Notes under the pieces: generated by a model
Seen by the model: only the letters and a program-made list of their open reading frames with translations
The model's database searches: none
Told to the model about the DNA's origin: nothing
From: Ignavibacteria bacterium
GTDB lineage: Bacteria > Bacteroidota > Ignavibacteria > Kapaibacteriales > Kapaibacteriaceae
NCBI GenBank assembly: GCA_016707005.1
Contig: JADJIQ010000002.1
Location: 186,001-250,000, forward strand
DNA length: 64,000 nt
Direction of reading: 5' to 3'
Program-made: the position numbers and the translations under genes
Part shown: piece by piece, positions 42,773 through 51,393 of the stretch
Numbering within the stretch: the stretch's first letter is position 1
Layout of the letters: each line of letters starts with the position of its first letter

Positions 42773-43824
42773 GGTTTGTTTGTTGTATGCAGTTCTTCGA
42801 TCTCACGTTTGAGTTCCTGCAGTTCCTGCATTGCGGCAGGCAATCTGCGAAGAGCTGCCTCTATGCGTAAGGCTGTGAGGTGTTCCTTTATCGGCGATCC
42901 GAAGTAGATACCTGGTTGTGGTACGTTCTTGCCAACACCACTTTGAGCATAGATGATCACATCGTCGGCAGTGGTGATATGACCAACCACTCCTACTTGC
43001 CCAGCAAGCCTGTTGCGCTTCCCTAGCACGGTACTTCCCGAAACGCCTGTTTGCGCAGCGATCGCCGTGTGAGCGCCAATGCGCACACCATGAGCGATAT
43101 GCACGAGGTTGTCGAGCTTCACTCCATTTTCGATCACTGTTTCACCAACGGCAGCACGGTCAATCGTTGTATTTGCACCGATCTCCACATCATCGCAGAT
43201 TCGAACGGTTCCTACCTGCGGGATCTTTGCAAACGACTTGTCCGGATCCTCAAGAAATCCGAAACCGTCGGACCCGATAACTGCTCCGGCATGAATGATG
43301 CATCGTTCGCCGATGATCGTGCCAGAATAACACGCTACGTTCGCATGGAGCACGGTGTCGGCACCGACGGTTGAATTGGGATAGATGACCACGTTTGCTG
43401 TGAGCTGCACGCGCGGACCGATCCTGCAAGCGGACCCAATAACACAGCCTGGACCGATCGATGCTGTTGGATCGATCTCTGCTGTTGGATCGATCGTAGC
43501 TGTTTGTGCACGCACACCGGGCGGCATCTGCTGTGCAGGGTAGAATACCTGCATCACGCCAACAAAGGCCCTGTACGGATCATCTACAACGATGCGCGTA
43601 GCCGAGGTCTCCGCGTCACGATGGTCGTTGCGGACCAAGACACACGATGCCTTGGTGGTAGGAAGGAACTTTGCGTAGGTATCACTGGCGAGGAAGGTGA
43701 TCTCACCGTGTTGCGCGTCTTCGATTCTACCAACTCCGTGTATCGAACATGCACCATTATCAACAATAACGCCACCAACACGTTGTGCGAGTTCATCAAC
43801 GGTGTATGATCGAAGCTGACTCAC
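42769..43824 (-). CDS. lpxD: UDP-3-O-acylglucosamine N-acyltransferase LpxD
   Basis: 351 residues. N-terminal uridine-binding domain (DELAQRVGGVI..., ITFLASDTYAKFL), then beta-helix hexapeptides (IDPTAEIDPTASIGPGCVIGSACRIG) and the catalytic His in VHIAHGVRIGAHTAIAAQTGVSGSTVLG. It adds the second acyl chain in lipid A synthesis. Placed between ompH and lpxC with 4-bp overlaps. Confidence 0.95.
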   Translation of the reverse strand: MSQLRSYTVDELAQRVGGVIVDNGACSIHGVGRIEDAQHGEITFLASDTYAKFLPTTKASCVLVRNDHRDAETSATRIVVDDPYRAFVGVMQVFYPAQQMPPGVRAQTATIDPTAEIDPTASIGPGCVIGSACRIGPRVQLTANVVIYPNSTVGADTVLHANVACYSGTIIGERCIIHAGAVIGSDGFGFLEDPDKSFAKIPQVGTVRICDDVEIGANTTIDRAAVGETVIENGVKLDNLVHIAHGVRIGAHTAIAAQTGVSGSTVLGKRNRLAGQVGVVGHITTADDVIIYAQSGVGKNVPQPGIYFGSPIKEHLTALRIEAALRRLPAAMQELQELKREIEELHTTNKP

Positions 43825-44633
43825 CGCGGCACGTCTTCTTTCTTTGTAGTGTCGGCCGGCAATGGCGGCGGGATCGGCATGCTTCGAGCCGGACCGCCCC
43901 CCGGTACTTCCCCGTTCGGCGGAAGTCCGTTCGGCATCAATCCATCCGGCATCACTACCGGAGATCGCGGATTGGTTGAGTCTACAACAACAGCAGTTGG
44001 TGTAACCACCGTTGAGTCCGTTGTTTTTGTTCTGGACTTCCGTTTCCGTGGCTCTTCTACACGCTTGTTCCGCGGATCGGCGTCAACAACGGCTTTTTGT
44101 TTGCGTTCGAGTTCATCGGCATCGATGCCCAATTCCTTCATCACCTTCACAGTGATATCATATTTGGCATTGACGTAGACAAGGGGCTGAACACTCTTGT
44201 CCCAGACGATGTCATACCCTTCCGTTGCAGAGACCTTTTGAACAGCAAGATAGATCTTGTTCCAGACAGCCTTGAACAGTACCTCGGCTTGTTGGTCATG
44301 TTCTCCGCCCGGTTCAAACTTCATACGCGCGAATTGATCGCGGTCGCGCCGTTTTTCTTCGACTTCTTTTTCCTTGGTCTGGCGTTCTTGATCGCTCCAG
44401 ATCAGACGATTCTTTCGGATCTCAAGATCGAGCTCATCGATATCGCGCTGACGTTGCGCGAGCTCTGTTTTCCATTCTTCAACGTAGGAGTTGAGTCGTT
44501 CTTCGGCTTGTTTGTTGGGCTCGTACTGAGCACGGATCGCATCGGTGGATACGTATCCGATCTTCTGTGCCTGCACGCCGGAGGCGAGCAAGAACAGCCC
44601 GATGGTGATGGATGATATGATCCACTTTGACAT
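43821..44633 (-). CDS. OmpH/Skp-family periplasmic chaperone (long)
   Basis: 270 residues from the ATG at 44633 (MSKWIISSITIGLFLLASGVQAQ). An ATG at 44672 overlaps the methyltransferase stop (ATGA) and may also serve. The core KIGYVSTDAIRAQYEPNKQAEERLNSYVEEW and a long charged coiled coil fit Skp, which holds unfolded outer-membrane proteins for BamA. The tail beyond about 185 is basic, then Pro/Gly-rich (GLMPNGLPPNGEVPGGG), and is not part of the family. One of two ompH copies here. Confidence 0.85.
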   Translation of the reverse strand: MSKWIISSITIGLFLLASGVQAQKIGYVSTDAIRAQYEPNKQAEERLNSYVEEWKTELAQRQRDIDELDLEIRKNRLIWSDQERQTKEKEVEEKRRDRDQFARMKFEPGGEHDQQAEVLFKAVWNKIYLAVQKVSATEGYDIVWDKSVQPLVYVNAKYDITVKVMKELGIDADELERKQKAVVDADPRNKRVEEPRKRKSRTKTTDSTVVTPTAVVVDSTNPRSPVVMPDGLMPNGLPPNGEVPGGGPARSMPIPPPLPADTTKKEDVPR

Positions 44634-44668
44634 TGTTGTTTTCCCAGTGTACAAGAGCGGATCAACGC

Positions 44669-45343
44669 TCATAGGCCTTGTTTCCTGATCACACCAAGTT
44701 TGCCGTGCACGATCTCCACTTCGAGACCACGCTCCTGCATGAATTCTTTATACGCCTGATCAGCCCCATCCCATTGCATGCTTGTTGCATCGCAATCATC
44801 AAGGACCATGATGCCTCCCGGACTCAGCATTTCGTATAACTCCGGCAGACCCTTCTTCATCGGACGGTAGAGATCCACATCGAAAAGAACAAAGGAGATG
44901 GGGCCTAGGGTTCTGAGATCGAACTTGTTCACGTCTGCCTGTGTAGACGTTACACGAGTGATCCCGTTATCCTGCATGATCTTATCATACCAGCTCTTCT
45001 TGATCCCGCGGAATCCCGTGAACAGGTCCTTTGTCTTCCCTCGGTTTTCAACCTCAAACTGAATGTCATCGGCAACGAATCCATTGAACGTATCCACAGA
45101 TCGGTATGGCTTCTCAATGCCACGTGCATCCATGTACTTGTTGAGGTAGACCGTTGTGGCGCCCATGAAACACCCAACTTCGGCGATCGATCCCGGTACG
45201 TTCCGTGTTTCCTCAATGCATGCACAGAGGAAACCCAACTGCGGTGGGTTGAAGTAATACGCATACTTCGGAAAGAAGTAGCGCCTCAACGGCGAGTTGA
45301 ATTGGATCGAACGGATGATATTCGCGAGTCGGGCATTCATCAA
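44669..45343 (-). CDS. TylF/MycF-family O-methyltransferase-like protein
   Basis: 224 residues. SAM-binding motif IAEVGCFMGATTVYLNKYM, acidic RSVDTFNGF, and VLFDVDLYRPMKKGLPELYEMLSPGGIMVLDDCD holding the metal Asp residues. The family methylates hydroxyls of sugars. It lies between two ompH genes in the envelope operon with 4-bp overlaps on both sides, so modification of a surface glycan or lipid A core sugar is a reasonable inference. Confidence 0.8.
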   Translation of the reverse strand: MMNARLANIIRSIQFNSPLRRYFFPKYAYYFNPPQLGFLCACIEETRNVPGSIAEVGCFMGATTVYLNKYMDARGIEKPYRSVDTFNGFVADDIQFEVENRGKTKDLFTGFRGIKKSWYDKIMQDNGITRVTSTQADVNKFDLRTLGPISFVLFDVDLYRPMKKGLPELYEMLSPGGIMVLDDCDATSMQWDGADQAYKEFMQERGLEVEIVHGKLGVIRKQGL

Positions 45344-45876
45344 TTATTACCGCGCTTCATCTTGTCGAGAACCTTGTACGTGATGTCTGCCTTATCCTCA
45401 TGATAGAGAACAAGACCGGCCACTTTATCGAGAACGAGGTTGATCTTTTCTTCCTTGGCAACGGCTGCGATGGCATCGTTGACCTTTACTCGGATCGGCT
45501 GGAGAAGTGACTCTCGCATACGAGCGATCTCACCGGTGTTGCCGAGCTTCTCTTCTTGGTATTGCAGGAATCGTGTACGCAGCGCGTTGAGTGATTCTTC
45601 TTCCTTGCGCTTGCCGTCGGCCGTCATCATTGCTTCTTGCTTGCGGTAATTCTCAATGCGCGATTCGAATTCTTTCTGCATCATTTGCAGCGTGTCGCGA
45701 ACCTTGAGGCCCGTCTCTTCGATCGTCTTGCTTGCGGCGAGTGCCTCCGGAAGTTCCTTGAGGATCACTTCGGCATTGACCACACCGATCTTGAAGGTTT
45801 GCGCCGAGACAACTGTGCCGACGAGGAGAGTCACAACTAGCAGTGCGCTAAGGCGTTGCAGCATACGGATATCCAA
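45340..45876 (-). CDS. OmpH/Skp-family periplasmic chaperone (short)
   Basis: 178 residues, the usual Skp size. Signal peptide 1-26 (ending VVSAQ). FKIGVVNAEVILKELPEALAASKTIEETG is the family start, then a coiled coil, and KEEKINLVLDKVAGLVLYHEDKADITYKVLDKMK closes the body. It carries outer-membrane proteins across the periplasm to BamA, encoded directly upstream. Confidence 0.9.
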   Translation of the reverse strand: MDIRMLQRLSALLVVTLLVGTVVSAQTFKIGVVNAEVILKELPEALAASKTIEETGLKVRDTLQMMQKEFESRIENYRKQEAMMTADGKRKEEESLNALRTRFLQYQEEKLGNTGEIARMRESLLQPIRVKVNDAIAAVAKEEKINLVLDKVAGLVLYHEDKADITYKVLDKMKRGNN

Positions 45877-45901
45877 TCATGAAAACTGTTCAAAAAGTCG
45901 T

Positions 45902-48265
45902 TTATCGGCCGAACTGGAAGTGGAATCGCCAGCCCGACGGTTGGCCCGTAAAGGCATCGGCGTCAAAGCCGTAGCCTACGTCGAATCCTAACAGACCGAT
46001 AGGTTGGAGGAGGAGTCGCATACCAAAACCAGCCGCACGATTCAACCCGAATGGGTCTGCTGTTCGGAGGTTCGCCCATACGTTTCCTGCCTCTGCAAAA
46101 CTAAGCAAATAGATCGGGAAGGGATTGAGGGCAAGTGCGAACCGAAGTTCGGCTACGAACCGGGCTTGAACACGACCACCAAGGTTCTGACCATTCGCAG
46201 CTAGTGGTCCAATGGAGTTGTCGCGGTAACCGCGCAGCGGTGTGATCGCAAAGCCCCCTAGACCATTACCACCCATGTAGAAGAGTTCTTGCGGTGGGAT
46301 GGTTGTGTCGTTCTGGAATCCGTCCACAAAACCAAGCTCTGTTCCGAGGAACATCACGAGACGCGGATAACCATTGATCGACAGAAGCGGATTGACCATG
46401 TCAAAGGTGAACCCAACCTTGCCGAAGTCTGTGCTTCCAAGACCAAAGGCACCGGTGGCTGCACGGAGGGAGAGGGCGAATCGTGAGCCCGATGTTGGAA
46501 AGACGATGTTGTCGTAACTCGTGCGCGAGATCACTTGAGACAATGTGAGTGCAGTGTTGATCCCGGCACGTGAGAACACAGATGCCGTGTTGGACTCAAT
46601 ACGTTCGAACGACGCACTCCAGTCGCCGCGGAAATAATCATCCGGCCAGCGGAACCTGCGGCCCACATTCACGGCACCACCGGTACGACGAACAGAGATA
46701 TTGAAGTTCTGCTTGGTGTCGTAGAGGTTGAAACCGATGGATGTTGGTTCGCCGAATAACCATGGTTCGGTGAAGGAGATCTGGAAGGTCTGCAGACGGG
46801 ATGCTTGACCGAATTCCCATTGGAAGGACATTACCTGTCCGGCACCACCGCGGAATGGTTCGCTGATATCGAAGTTGTTGAGCGTAACACCCACCGAGCC
46901 CGTCAAGCCGAACGCGCCCGCAAAACCGACGGAGGCGTTGAAGGTGTCGGTGGAACGTTCTTCGACCTTCATCTGGACGTCGACCTTTGTCTTGTCCACG
47001 GGAATGATATCCGGTTTCAGTGTTTCCGGATTGAAGAAGTTGAGCACGCCCAGACCGCGGATACTGCGGATGATTGCAGAGCGGTTGAAGTAATCGCCCG
47101 GACGGAAGTAGAGTTCGCGGCGGATGACACGGTCGCGGGTCTTTGTATTACCAACGATCTCCACACGACGGATGGTGAACTGTTCACCTTCTACGACGCG
47201 GATCACGATATCAACGCTGTCTTCGCCAACACGCTGGAAATCGGGTTCCAGACGAGCGCCCAGATAGCCGTTGTCGGCGTAGAGTGAGGTTACGTCTGAT
47301 TGATCTTGATTCACAAACAGATTGTCGTTGAAGGTCTTCTGATTGTAGATCATACCAACATCCATACGGAGTCTGCCTAACAAGGCTTGTTCGTTATAGA
47401 TGGTATTTCCCGTGAACGAGACCTTGCGAACGTAGACCGGTTTGCCTTCCTTGATCCTGACCTGGATGGTAACCGTGAGCTTTTCTTCGTCATAGATGAT
47501 CGAATCGCCAAGGATCTCGGCGTCCAACAACCCTTGTTCCAGGAACCACTCTTGTAGGCGTTTTTTGTCTTCGTTGTATTTCTCAATATCGAACTTCGAT
47601 GAGGCCCAGATCTCATACCAGTCTGTGGTCTGCGTTTCATCGAAGGCTGATGCTAACTGCTCGTCTGTGAAGATCGTGTTTCCGATGAATTCGATCTGAG
47701 CTACCTTGAATTCAGCCCCTTCGGTGATCGCGATCTCCATGTCGTAGTAGTTCAACGAATCGCTTGACGTAAGCGTGGTTTGAACCTTTGCAAAGAGAAG
47801 CCCTTCCTTGGTGTAGAGCTTCTTCACGGCCTGGCGAACCAAATACTCGTCGTAGGCAGAGATGATGTCTCCGTTGCGTCTATCGGCCGCCTTCAGGATT
47901 TCGTCGGTAGAGAGTTCATCATTCCCGATCACCTTGATCGAGCGGAGTCGGGGCATCTGCGTCACCTTGATCACCAGGAAGACCCCAAGTGCCGTCTCGC
48001 GTTCTTTCTCGATGCGCACGTCCTTGAACGTCCGGCGATTCCAAAGATTCCGCACAGCCATCACCAATTCATCCGGACGTGCTTCTTGTCCCACACGGAG
48101 TCCGGAATAGGCGATCACCGTCTGCATGTCCGCACCTTCCGTAAGGCCGTCCACCGTGATACCAGCAATGATCGGATACCGTGGCTGCGGTGGTTGTTGG
48201 GCAACCAGCATCACGGATGACATGATCAGAGCAATAAGTGCTGCCAGCCCCCTACTTGAGCGCAT
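45902..48265 (-). CDS. bamA: Outer-membrane protein assembly factor BamA
   Basis: 787 residues. Signal peptide 1-22, five POTRA domains to about 430 (ending VRIVEGEQFTIRRVEIVGNTKTRDRVIRRELYFRPGDYFN...IRSIRGLGVLNFFNPETL) and a 16-strand barrel ending in an aromatic residue near the C-terminus (WRFHFQFGR). The barrel contains GGNGLGGFAITPLRGYRD, the conserved RGY/F motif of the lid loop. It inserts beta-barrel proteins. The start overlaps the end of uppS by 14 bp. Confidence 0.96.
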   Translation of the reverse strand: MRSSRGLAALIALIMSSVMLVAQQPPQPRYPIIAGITVDGLTEGADMQTVIAYSGLRVGQEARPDELVMAVRNLWNRRTFKDVRIEKERETALGVFLVIKVTQMPRLRSIKVIGNDELSTDEILKAADRRNGDIISAYDEYLVRQAVKKLYTKEGLLFAKVQTTLTSSDSLNYYDMEIAITEGAEFKVAQIEFIGNTIFTDEQLASAFDETQTTDWYEIWASSKFDIEKYNEDKKRLQEWFLEQGLLDAEILGDSIIYDEEKLTVTIQVRIKEGKPVYVRKVSFTGNTIYNEQALLGRLRMDVGMIYNQKTFNDNLFVNQDQSDVTSLYADNGYLGARLEPDFQRVGEDSVDIVIRVVEGEQFTIRRVEIVGNTKTRDRVIRRELYFRPGDYFNRSAIIRSIRGLGVLNFFNPETLKPDIIPVDKTKVDVQMKVEERSTDTFNASVGFAGAFGLTGSVGVTLNNFDISEPFRGGAGQVMSFQWEFGQASRLQTFQISFTEPWLFGEPTSIGFNLYDTKQNFNISVRRTGGAVNVGRRFRWPDDYFRGDWSASFERIESNTASVFSRAGINTALTLSQVISRTSYDNIVFPTSGSRFALSLRAATGAFGLGSTDFGKVGFTFDMVNPLLSINGYPRLVMFLGTELGFVDGFQNDTTIPPQELFYMGGNGLGGFAITPLRGYRDNSIGPLAANGQNLGGRVQARFVAELRFALALNPFPIYLLSFAEAGNVWANLRTADPFGLNRAAGFGMRLLLQPIGLLGFDVGYGFDADAFTGQPSGWRFHFQFGR

Positions 48266-49088
48266 TCAGGATCCGTTCCAGGGTTGACATTGAAGTGGCT
48301 GACTCATCGGATCTCAGCTGGGCCGAGATCTTGCCGAACCGACGTTCGCGCATGACGTAGTCTGTGAGTGCACGGTAGAGGTCCGGACTGCGGAAATCGG
48401 GCCACAGACCTTCCGTAACGTAAAGCTCGGCATAGGCAGCTTCCCACAACAGGAAGTTGCTCAGACGGATCTCCCCGCTCGTGCGAATGATGAGGTCCGG
48501 GTCCGGCATGAAGGACGTTTGCAGGTAGTTCGAGATCGTTTCTTCGGTGAGGTCTTCGGGCGACACCTTACCGCGCCGCACATCCAGGGCCAAAACCTGC
48601 ATGGCGCGGAGAATGTCCCAACGCGCTCCATAACTCAGGGCCAAGGTTAGCGTCAGCCCGTCATTATCCGCCGTTCGGTCGATAGACTCCGTAAGGATCT
48701 TCTGGACCGATTTCGGCAGGGCATTCGTATTTCCGATCGTCCGGATCCGCACCCCGTTGGCATGAAGTTCATCCACTTCCTTGCGGAGGTAGGATTCGAG
48801 CAGCGACATAAGGAAACGAACCTCTGGTAGGGGGCGTTTCCAGTTCTCGATCGAGAAGGCGTAAAGCGTCAGGTACTTGATACCCAGCTGGGAGGACGTC
48901 TTAACGGCCGAACGCACGCTTTCCATGCCCTCGCGGTGCCCATCGATACGCGGACGCCCCCGCTCCTGAGCCCACCGGCCGTTCCCATCCATAATGATGG
49001 CAACATGGCGCGGCATTCTGCCCGTGTCGCGAAGCATCTGCTGTACGTGTCTATTTTCCGACGTGGCCAATTCCTCGGTCCAGGTCAC
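48252..49088 (-). CDS. uppS: Isoprenyl transferase (undecaprenyl diphosphate synthase)
   Basis: 278 residues. HVAIIMDGNGRWAQERGRPRIDGHREGMESV is the cis-prenyltransferase active site with catalytic Asp. LTLYAFSIENWKRP, ALSYGARWDI and PDLIIRTSGEIRLSNFLLWEAAYAELYVTEGLWPDF are family motifs. It makes the C55 carrier for peptidoglycan and O-antigen from IspF-derived units. It heads the long envelope operon that runs to 39.8 kb. Confidence 0.95.
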   Translation of the reverse strand: MTWTEELATSENRHVQQMLRDTGRMPRHVAIIMDGNGRWAQERGRPRIDGHREGMESVRSAVKTSSQLGIKYLTLYAFSIENWKRPLPEVRFLMSLLESYLRKEVDELHANGVRIRTIGNTNALPKSVQKILTESIDRTADNDGLTLTLALSYGARWDILRAMQVLALDVRRGKVSPEDLTEETISNYLQTSFMPDPDLIIRTSGEIRLSNFLLWEAAYAELYVTEGLWPDFRSPDLYRALTDYVMRERRFGKISAQLRSDESATSMSTLERILNALK

Positions 49089-49264
49089 TCTTCCTCCAAA
49101 GCTAAACGAAGCCGCAAAGATAGGAACTTGAGCCTTTGCTTGTGGCTAAGTTTGTGAAGAATAAGGGGCTTTCGTATGTTTGCCGTCCATATCCACATGG
49201 TGCAAGCACCGTACTGGGTACGCAAATAAGTGCGGAGTATTGTATCGTTGACCACGAGGCCGCG

Positions 49265-49582
49265 TTGAACGTAACGAAAGCCGACATCGTCGATAAGATC
49301 GCCAGCGAGACCGGGCTCACAAAGCTCGAGACCAAGGCGGTTGTGGATGGATTTCTTTTGAGCATCATTGATGCTCTCGCCGAAGGCAATCGTATCGAGT
49401 TACGAGGGTTCGGTGTCTTCAGCGTGAAGAGCAGAAAACCCCGCATGGCTCGCAACCCTCGTACCGGAGATCCGGTGCCCCTTGAAGAACGGTTCATCCC
49501 GGCATTCAAGGTGAGCTCCGAATTCCAGGAAAAGGTACATGGCAAGCTGCGTGCAGACAGTCCGAGTACACCCACCACGTGA
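49265..49582 (+). CDS. HU/IHF-family DNA-binding protein
   Basis: 105 residues from a TTG at 49265, chosen because LNVTKADIVDKIASETGL is the family's usual start and GAGG stands before it. The frame opens 43 codons earlier without family match. KADIVDKIASETGLTKLETKAVVDGF, IELRGFGVFSVKSRKPRMARNPRTGDPVPLEERFIPAFKVSSEF are the arm and body of a HU/IHF fold. It bends DNA and compacts the nucleoid. The TPR gene starts 3 bp before its stop. Confidence 0.88.
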   Translation: MNVTKADIVDKIASETGLTKLETKAVVDGFLLSIIDALAEGNRIELRGFGVFSVKSRKPRMARNPRTGDPVPLEERFIPAFKVSSEFQEKVHGKLRADSPSTPTT

Positions 49583-50169
49583 TGTATAAGGTTGTTGCAC
49601 TTGCGGTTGCCATCGTTGCACTTGCAGGTGGCGGATCGTATGCCGTAACGCGGTATCGGATCTCGCAGGACATTGAAAAAGGAAAGGGGCTTGCCCAGGA
49701 GCGAGCAGCGGAACGGGATCGTCAGCAGAGTGCCGTAACGCGACAGAAGACCATGACAGATCTGCTGACCACGCTTGAGGATTCTCTTCAGCGTCGGCCA
49801 TTAGACAGCATGTTGTTGATCTCATCGGCCAACATCAGCTACGATCTTGGACAATTCGACAAGGCAGTTACGTATTACAAGCGTTTCCTTGATAACGTAG
49901 AACCGTCAAACGCGGCAATTCGCATCGACTATGCGTATTCGCTGTATCAAACGGGACAACGTGATGAAGGGAAGTCGGTCTTAGCAGACGTAATACGCAA
50001 AGAACCACGCAACCAGGTGGCGATGTTGAATCTCGCAGTGATGTATGCACAAGAGAGAAACTTCGACGACGCGCTCACATGGTTCAAACGGTGCAGGGAT
50101 GCAGACCCCTCATCGGAGCTGGGAAAACGAGCTGTCTTGGCGATCACTCAATTGGAAACGAACACTTAA
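49579..50169 (+). CDS. TPR-repeat membrane-anchored protein
   Basis: 196 residues. One N-terminal hydrophobic helix (about 3-22) anchors it to the membrane or serves as a signal. Then a charged stretch and about three tetratricopeptide repeats (SANISYDLGQFDKAVTYYKRFL, IDYAYSLYQTGQRDEGKSVL, LNLAVMYAQERNFDDALTWFKRC). No catalytic motif; such proteins scaffold complexes. It overlaps the HU gene by 4 bp and lies 40 bp before the bS22-like gene. Confidence 0.75.
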   Translation: MMYKVVALAVAIVALAGGGSYAVTRYRISQDIEKGKGLAQERAAERDRQQSAVTRQKTMTDLLTTLEDSLQRRPLDSMLLISSANISYDLGQFDKAVTYYKRFLDNVEPSNAAIRIDYAYSLYQTGQRDEGKSVLADVIRKEPRNQVAMLNLAVMYAQERNFDDALTWFKRCRDADPSSELGKRAVLAITQLETNT

Positions 50170-50208
50170 CAACGAAACGAATTTCTCACTGTTACCGACG
50201 AGGTTCAC

Positions 50209-50304
50209 ATGCCATGCGGAAAGAAGCGCAAGCGCCATAAAATGGCCACTCACAAGCGCAAGAAGCGGCTTCGCAAGAATCGCCATAAGAAGAAGAGCAG
50301 GTAA
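50209..50304 (+). CDS. bS22-like small basic ribosomal protein (AURKAIP1/COX24 domain)
   Basis: 31 residues, almost all Lys, Arg and His: MPCGKKRKRHKMATHKRKK... ending RHKKKSR. The pattern K-M-x(2)-H-K-x(2)-K-R-L-R-K-x-R is that of the COX24/AURKAIP1 domain. Actinobacterial bS22 and mitochondrial mS38, which share it, sit by the decoding centre of the small ribosomal subunit; Bacteroidota carry similar peptides. It is too short for routine gene finding. A terminator follows at once, which supports a real gene. Confidence 0.75.
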   Translation: MPCGKKRKRHKMATHKRKKRLRKNRHKKKSR

Positions 50305-50310
50305 ATAAGA

Positions 50311-50335
50311 GAGGGCGCCTTTGGCGCCCTCTTTT
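50311..50335 (+). terminator. Rho-independent terminator
   Basis: GAGGGCGCC-TTT-GGCGCCCTC followed by TTTT, six bases past the bS22-like stop. The perfect 9-bp stem and T-run make this a strong terminator for the HU-TPR-bS22 unit. Confidence 0.95.
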
Positions 50336-50360
50336 CGTTTGTTTCGCATATGGTAGACCG

Positions 50361-51281
50361 ATGTTCATAGGTATCCTCGCCGCTTGCGGCACCTTGTTCT
50401 CGTGGTCGTTCGGGACGTTATCGTTCTTGAACGCATCCCGTCGCATAGATCCGGGCCTGCTCAACCGCACGCGCCTGCTGCTCGCCGTGGGTGCAACACT
50501 CATCCTTGCGTGCTTCACCATGCAGGTGTGGCCGTGGGCATTGATCACGGAGTCCGGACCCGGTCAGTGGCTCTGGCTTGGGATCAGCGGCATTGTTGGA
50601 TTGTCCATCGGTGACCTCTTTGGATTCACCTCCTTGCGCATCCTTGGTGCCCGACGTCAGAGTGTTGTTGGCACTTCCGCTCCGGCGGCCGCAGCTATTG
50701 CCGCCTATTTTCTTCTCGGTGAATCGCTCACCATCACCGACATCATCGGCATGACGTTGTCCATCGTTGGTGTGATGTATGCCATGAGCGCTATCGAAGA
50801 ACGCTCTGAGGTTTCGCGTGAAGGGTATGGGACATTCACCACCGGCGTTCTCCTTGCCATTGGCGGCGCTGTGTGTCAAGGCGCCGGACTCGTCCTTGCC
50901 AAGATCGGACTTCAATCAGACGGCGGCAACGTCTCCCCGTTCCACGCAACCTTCATGCGCATGAGCGTCGGCTTTGCAGCCACGTACGTCCTCGACATCA
51001 TTCGTCGCGCACCACATCGCCCCCTACGAGAAGCATTCGTCGATAAAAAGGGGGCTCGCGCGATGTATGCCGGCACCCTCTTTGGTCCGATCATCGGCGT
51101 CACATGCTCCCTCATCGCCGCAGCTCACCTCGATGTAGCCGTTGCGCAAACGATCTTCTCCCTCGTCCCATTTGTCGTGATGGCCATCACAACCGTCATC
51201 CACAAAGAACCACTGCACTGGCGCTCAGTGTTGGGCGCAGCTATTGCGGTGATTGGAGTGGTAATCCTTGTAGCCATGTGA
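50361..51281 (+). CDS. EamA/DMT-family transporter
   Basis: 306 residues with ten predicted membrane helices in two EamA repeats (residues about 1-140 and 160-306). Typical are LGISGIVGLSIGDLFGFTSLRILGARRQSVVGTSAPAAAAIAAYFLLGESLT in the first half and TIFSLVPFVVMAITTVIHKEPLHWRSVLGAAIAVIGV in the second. The family exports metabolites or drugs; the substrate is not told by sequence. It stands alone and ends in a repeat array. Confidence 0.85.
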   Translation: MFIGILAACGTLFSWSFGTLSFLNASRRIDPGLLNRTRLLLAVGATLILACFTMQVWPWALITESGPGQWLWLGISGIVGLSIGDLFGFTSLRILGARRQSVVGTSAPAAAAIAAYFLLGESLTITDIIGMTLSIVGVMYAMSAIEERSEVSREGYGTFTTGVLLAIGGAVCQGAGLVLAKIGLQSDGGNVSPFHATFMRMSVGFAATYVLDIIRRAPHRPLREAFVDKKGARAMYAGTLFGPIIGVTCSLIAAAHLDVAVAQTIFSLVPFVVMAITTVIHKEPLHWRSVLGAAIAVIGVVILVAM

Positions 51282-51393
51282 GGTTACGAGGTTACGGGGT
51301 TACGGGGTTACTCATGACACTGATGATGAGTAACACTGTAACCTCGTAACCCCGTAACCGAGTAACTGAGTAACTGCGTAACTAGTAACTAGT
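51282..51393. repeat. Inverted GTTACGG/AGTTACT arrays
   Basis: GTTACGAG/GTTACGGG units follow the transporter stop. About 15 bp of spacer separates them from the reverse-complement units CCGTAAC, AGTAACTG and AACTAGT, which reach the end of the convergent gene. The stop TAG of that gene is formed by the last unit (GAC-TAG-TTAC). Confidence 0.93.
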
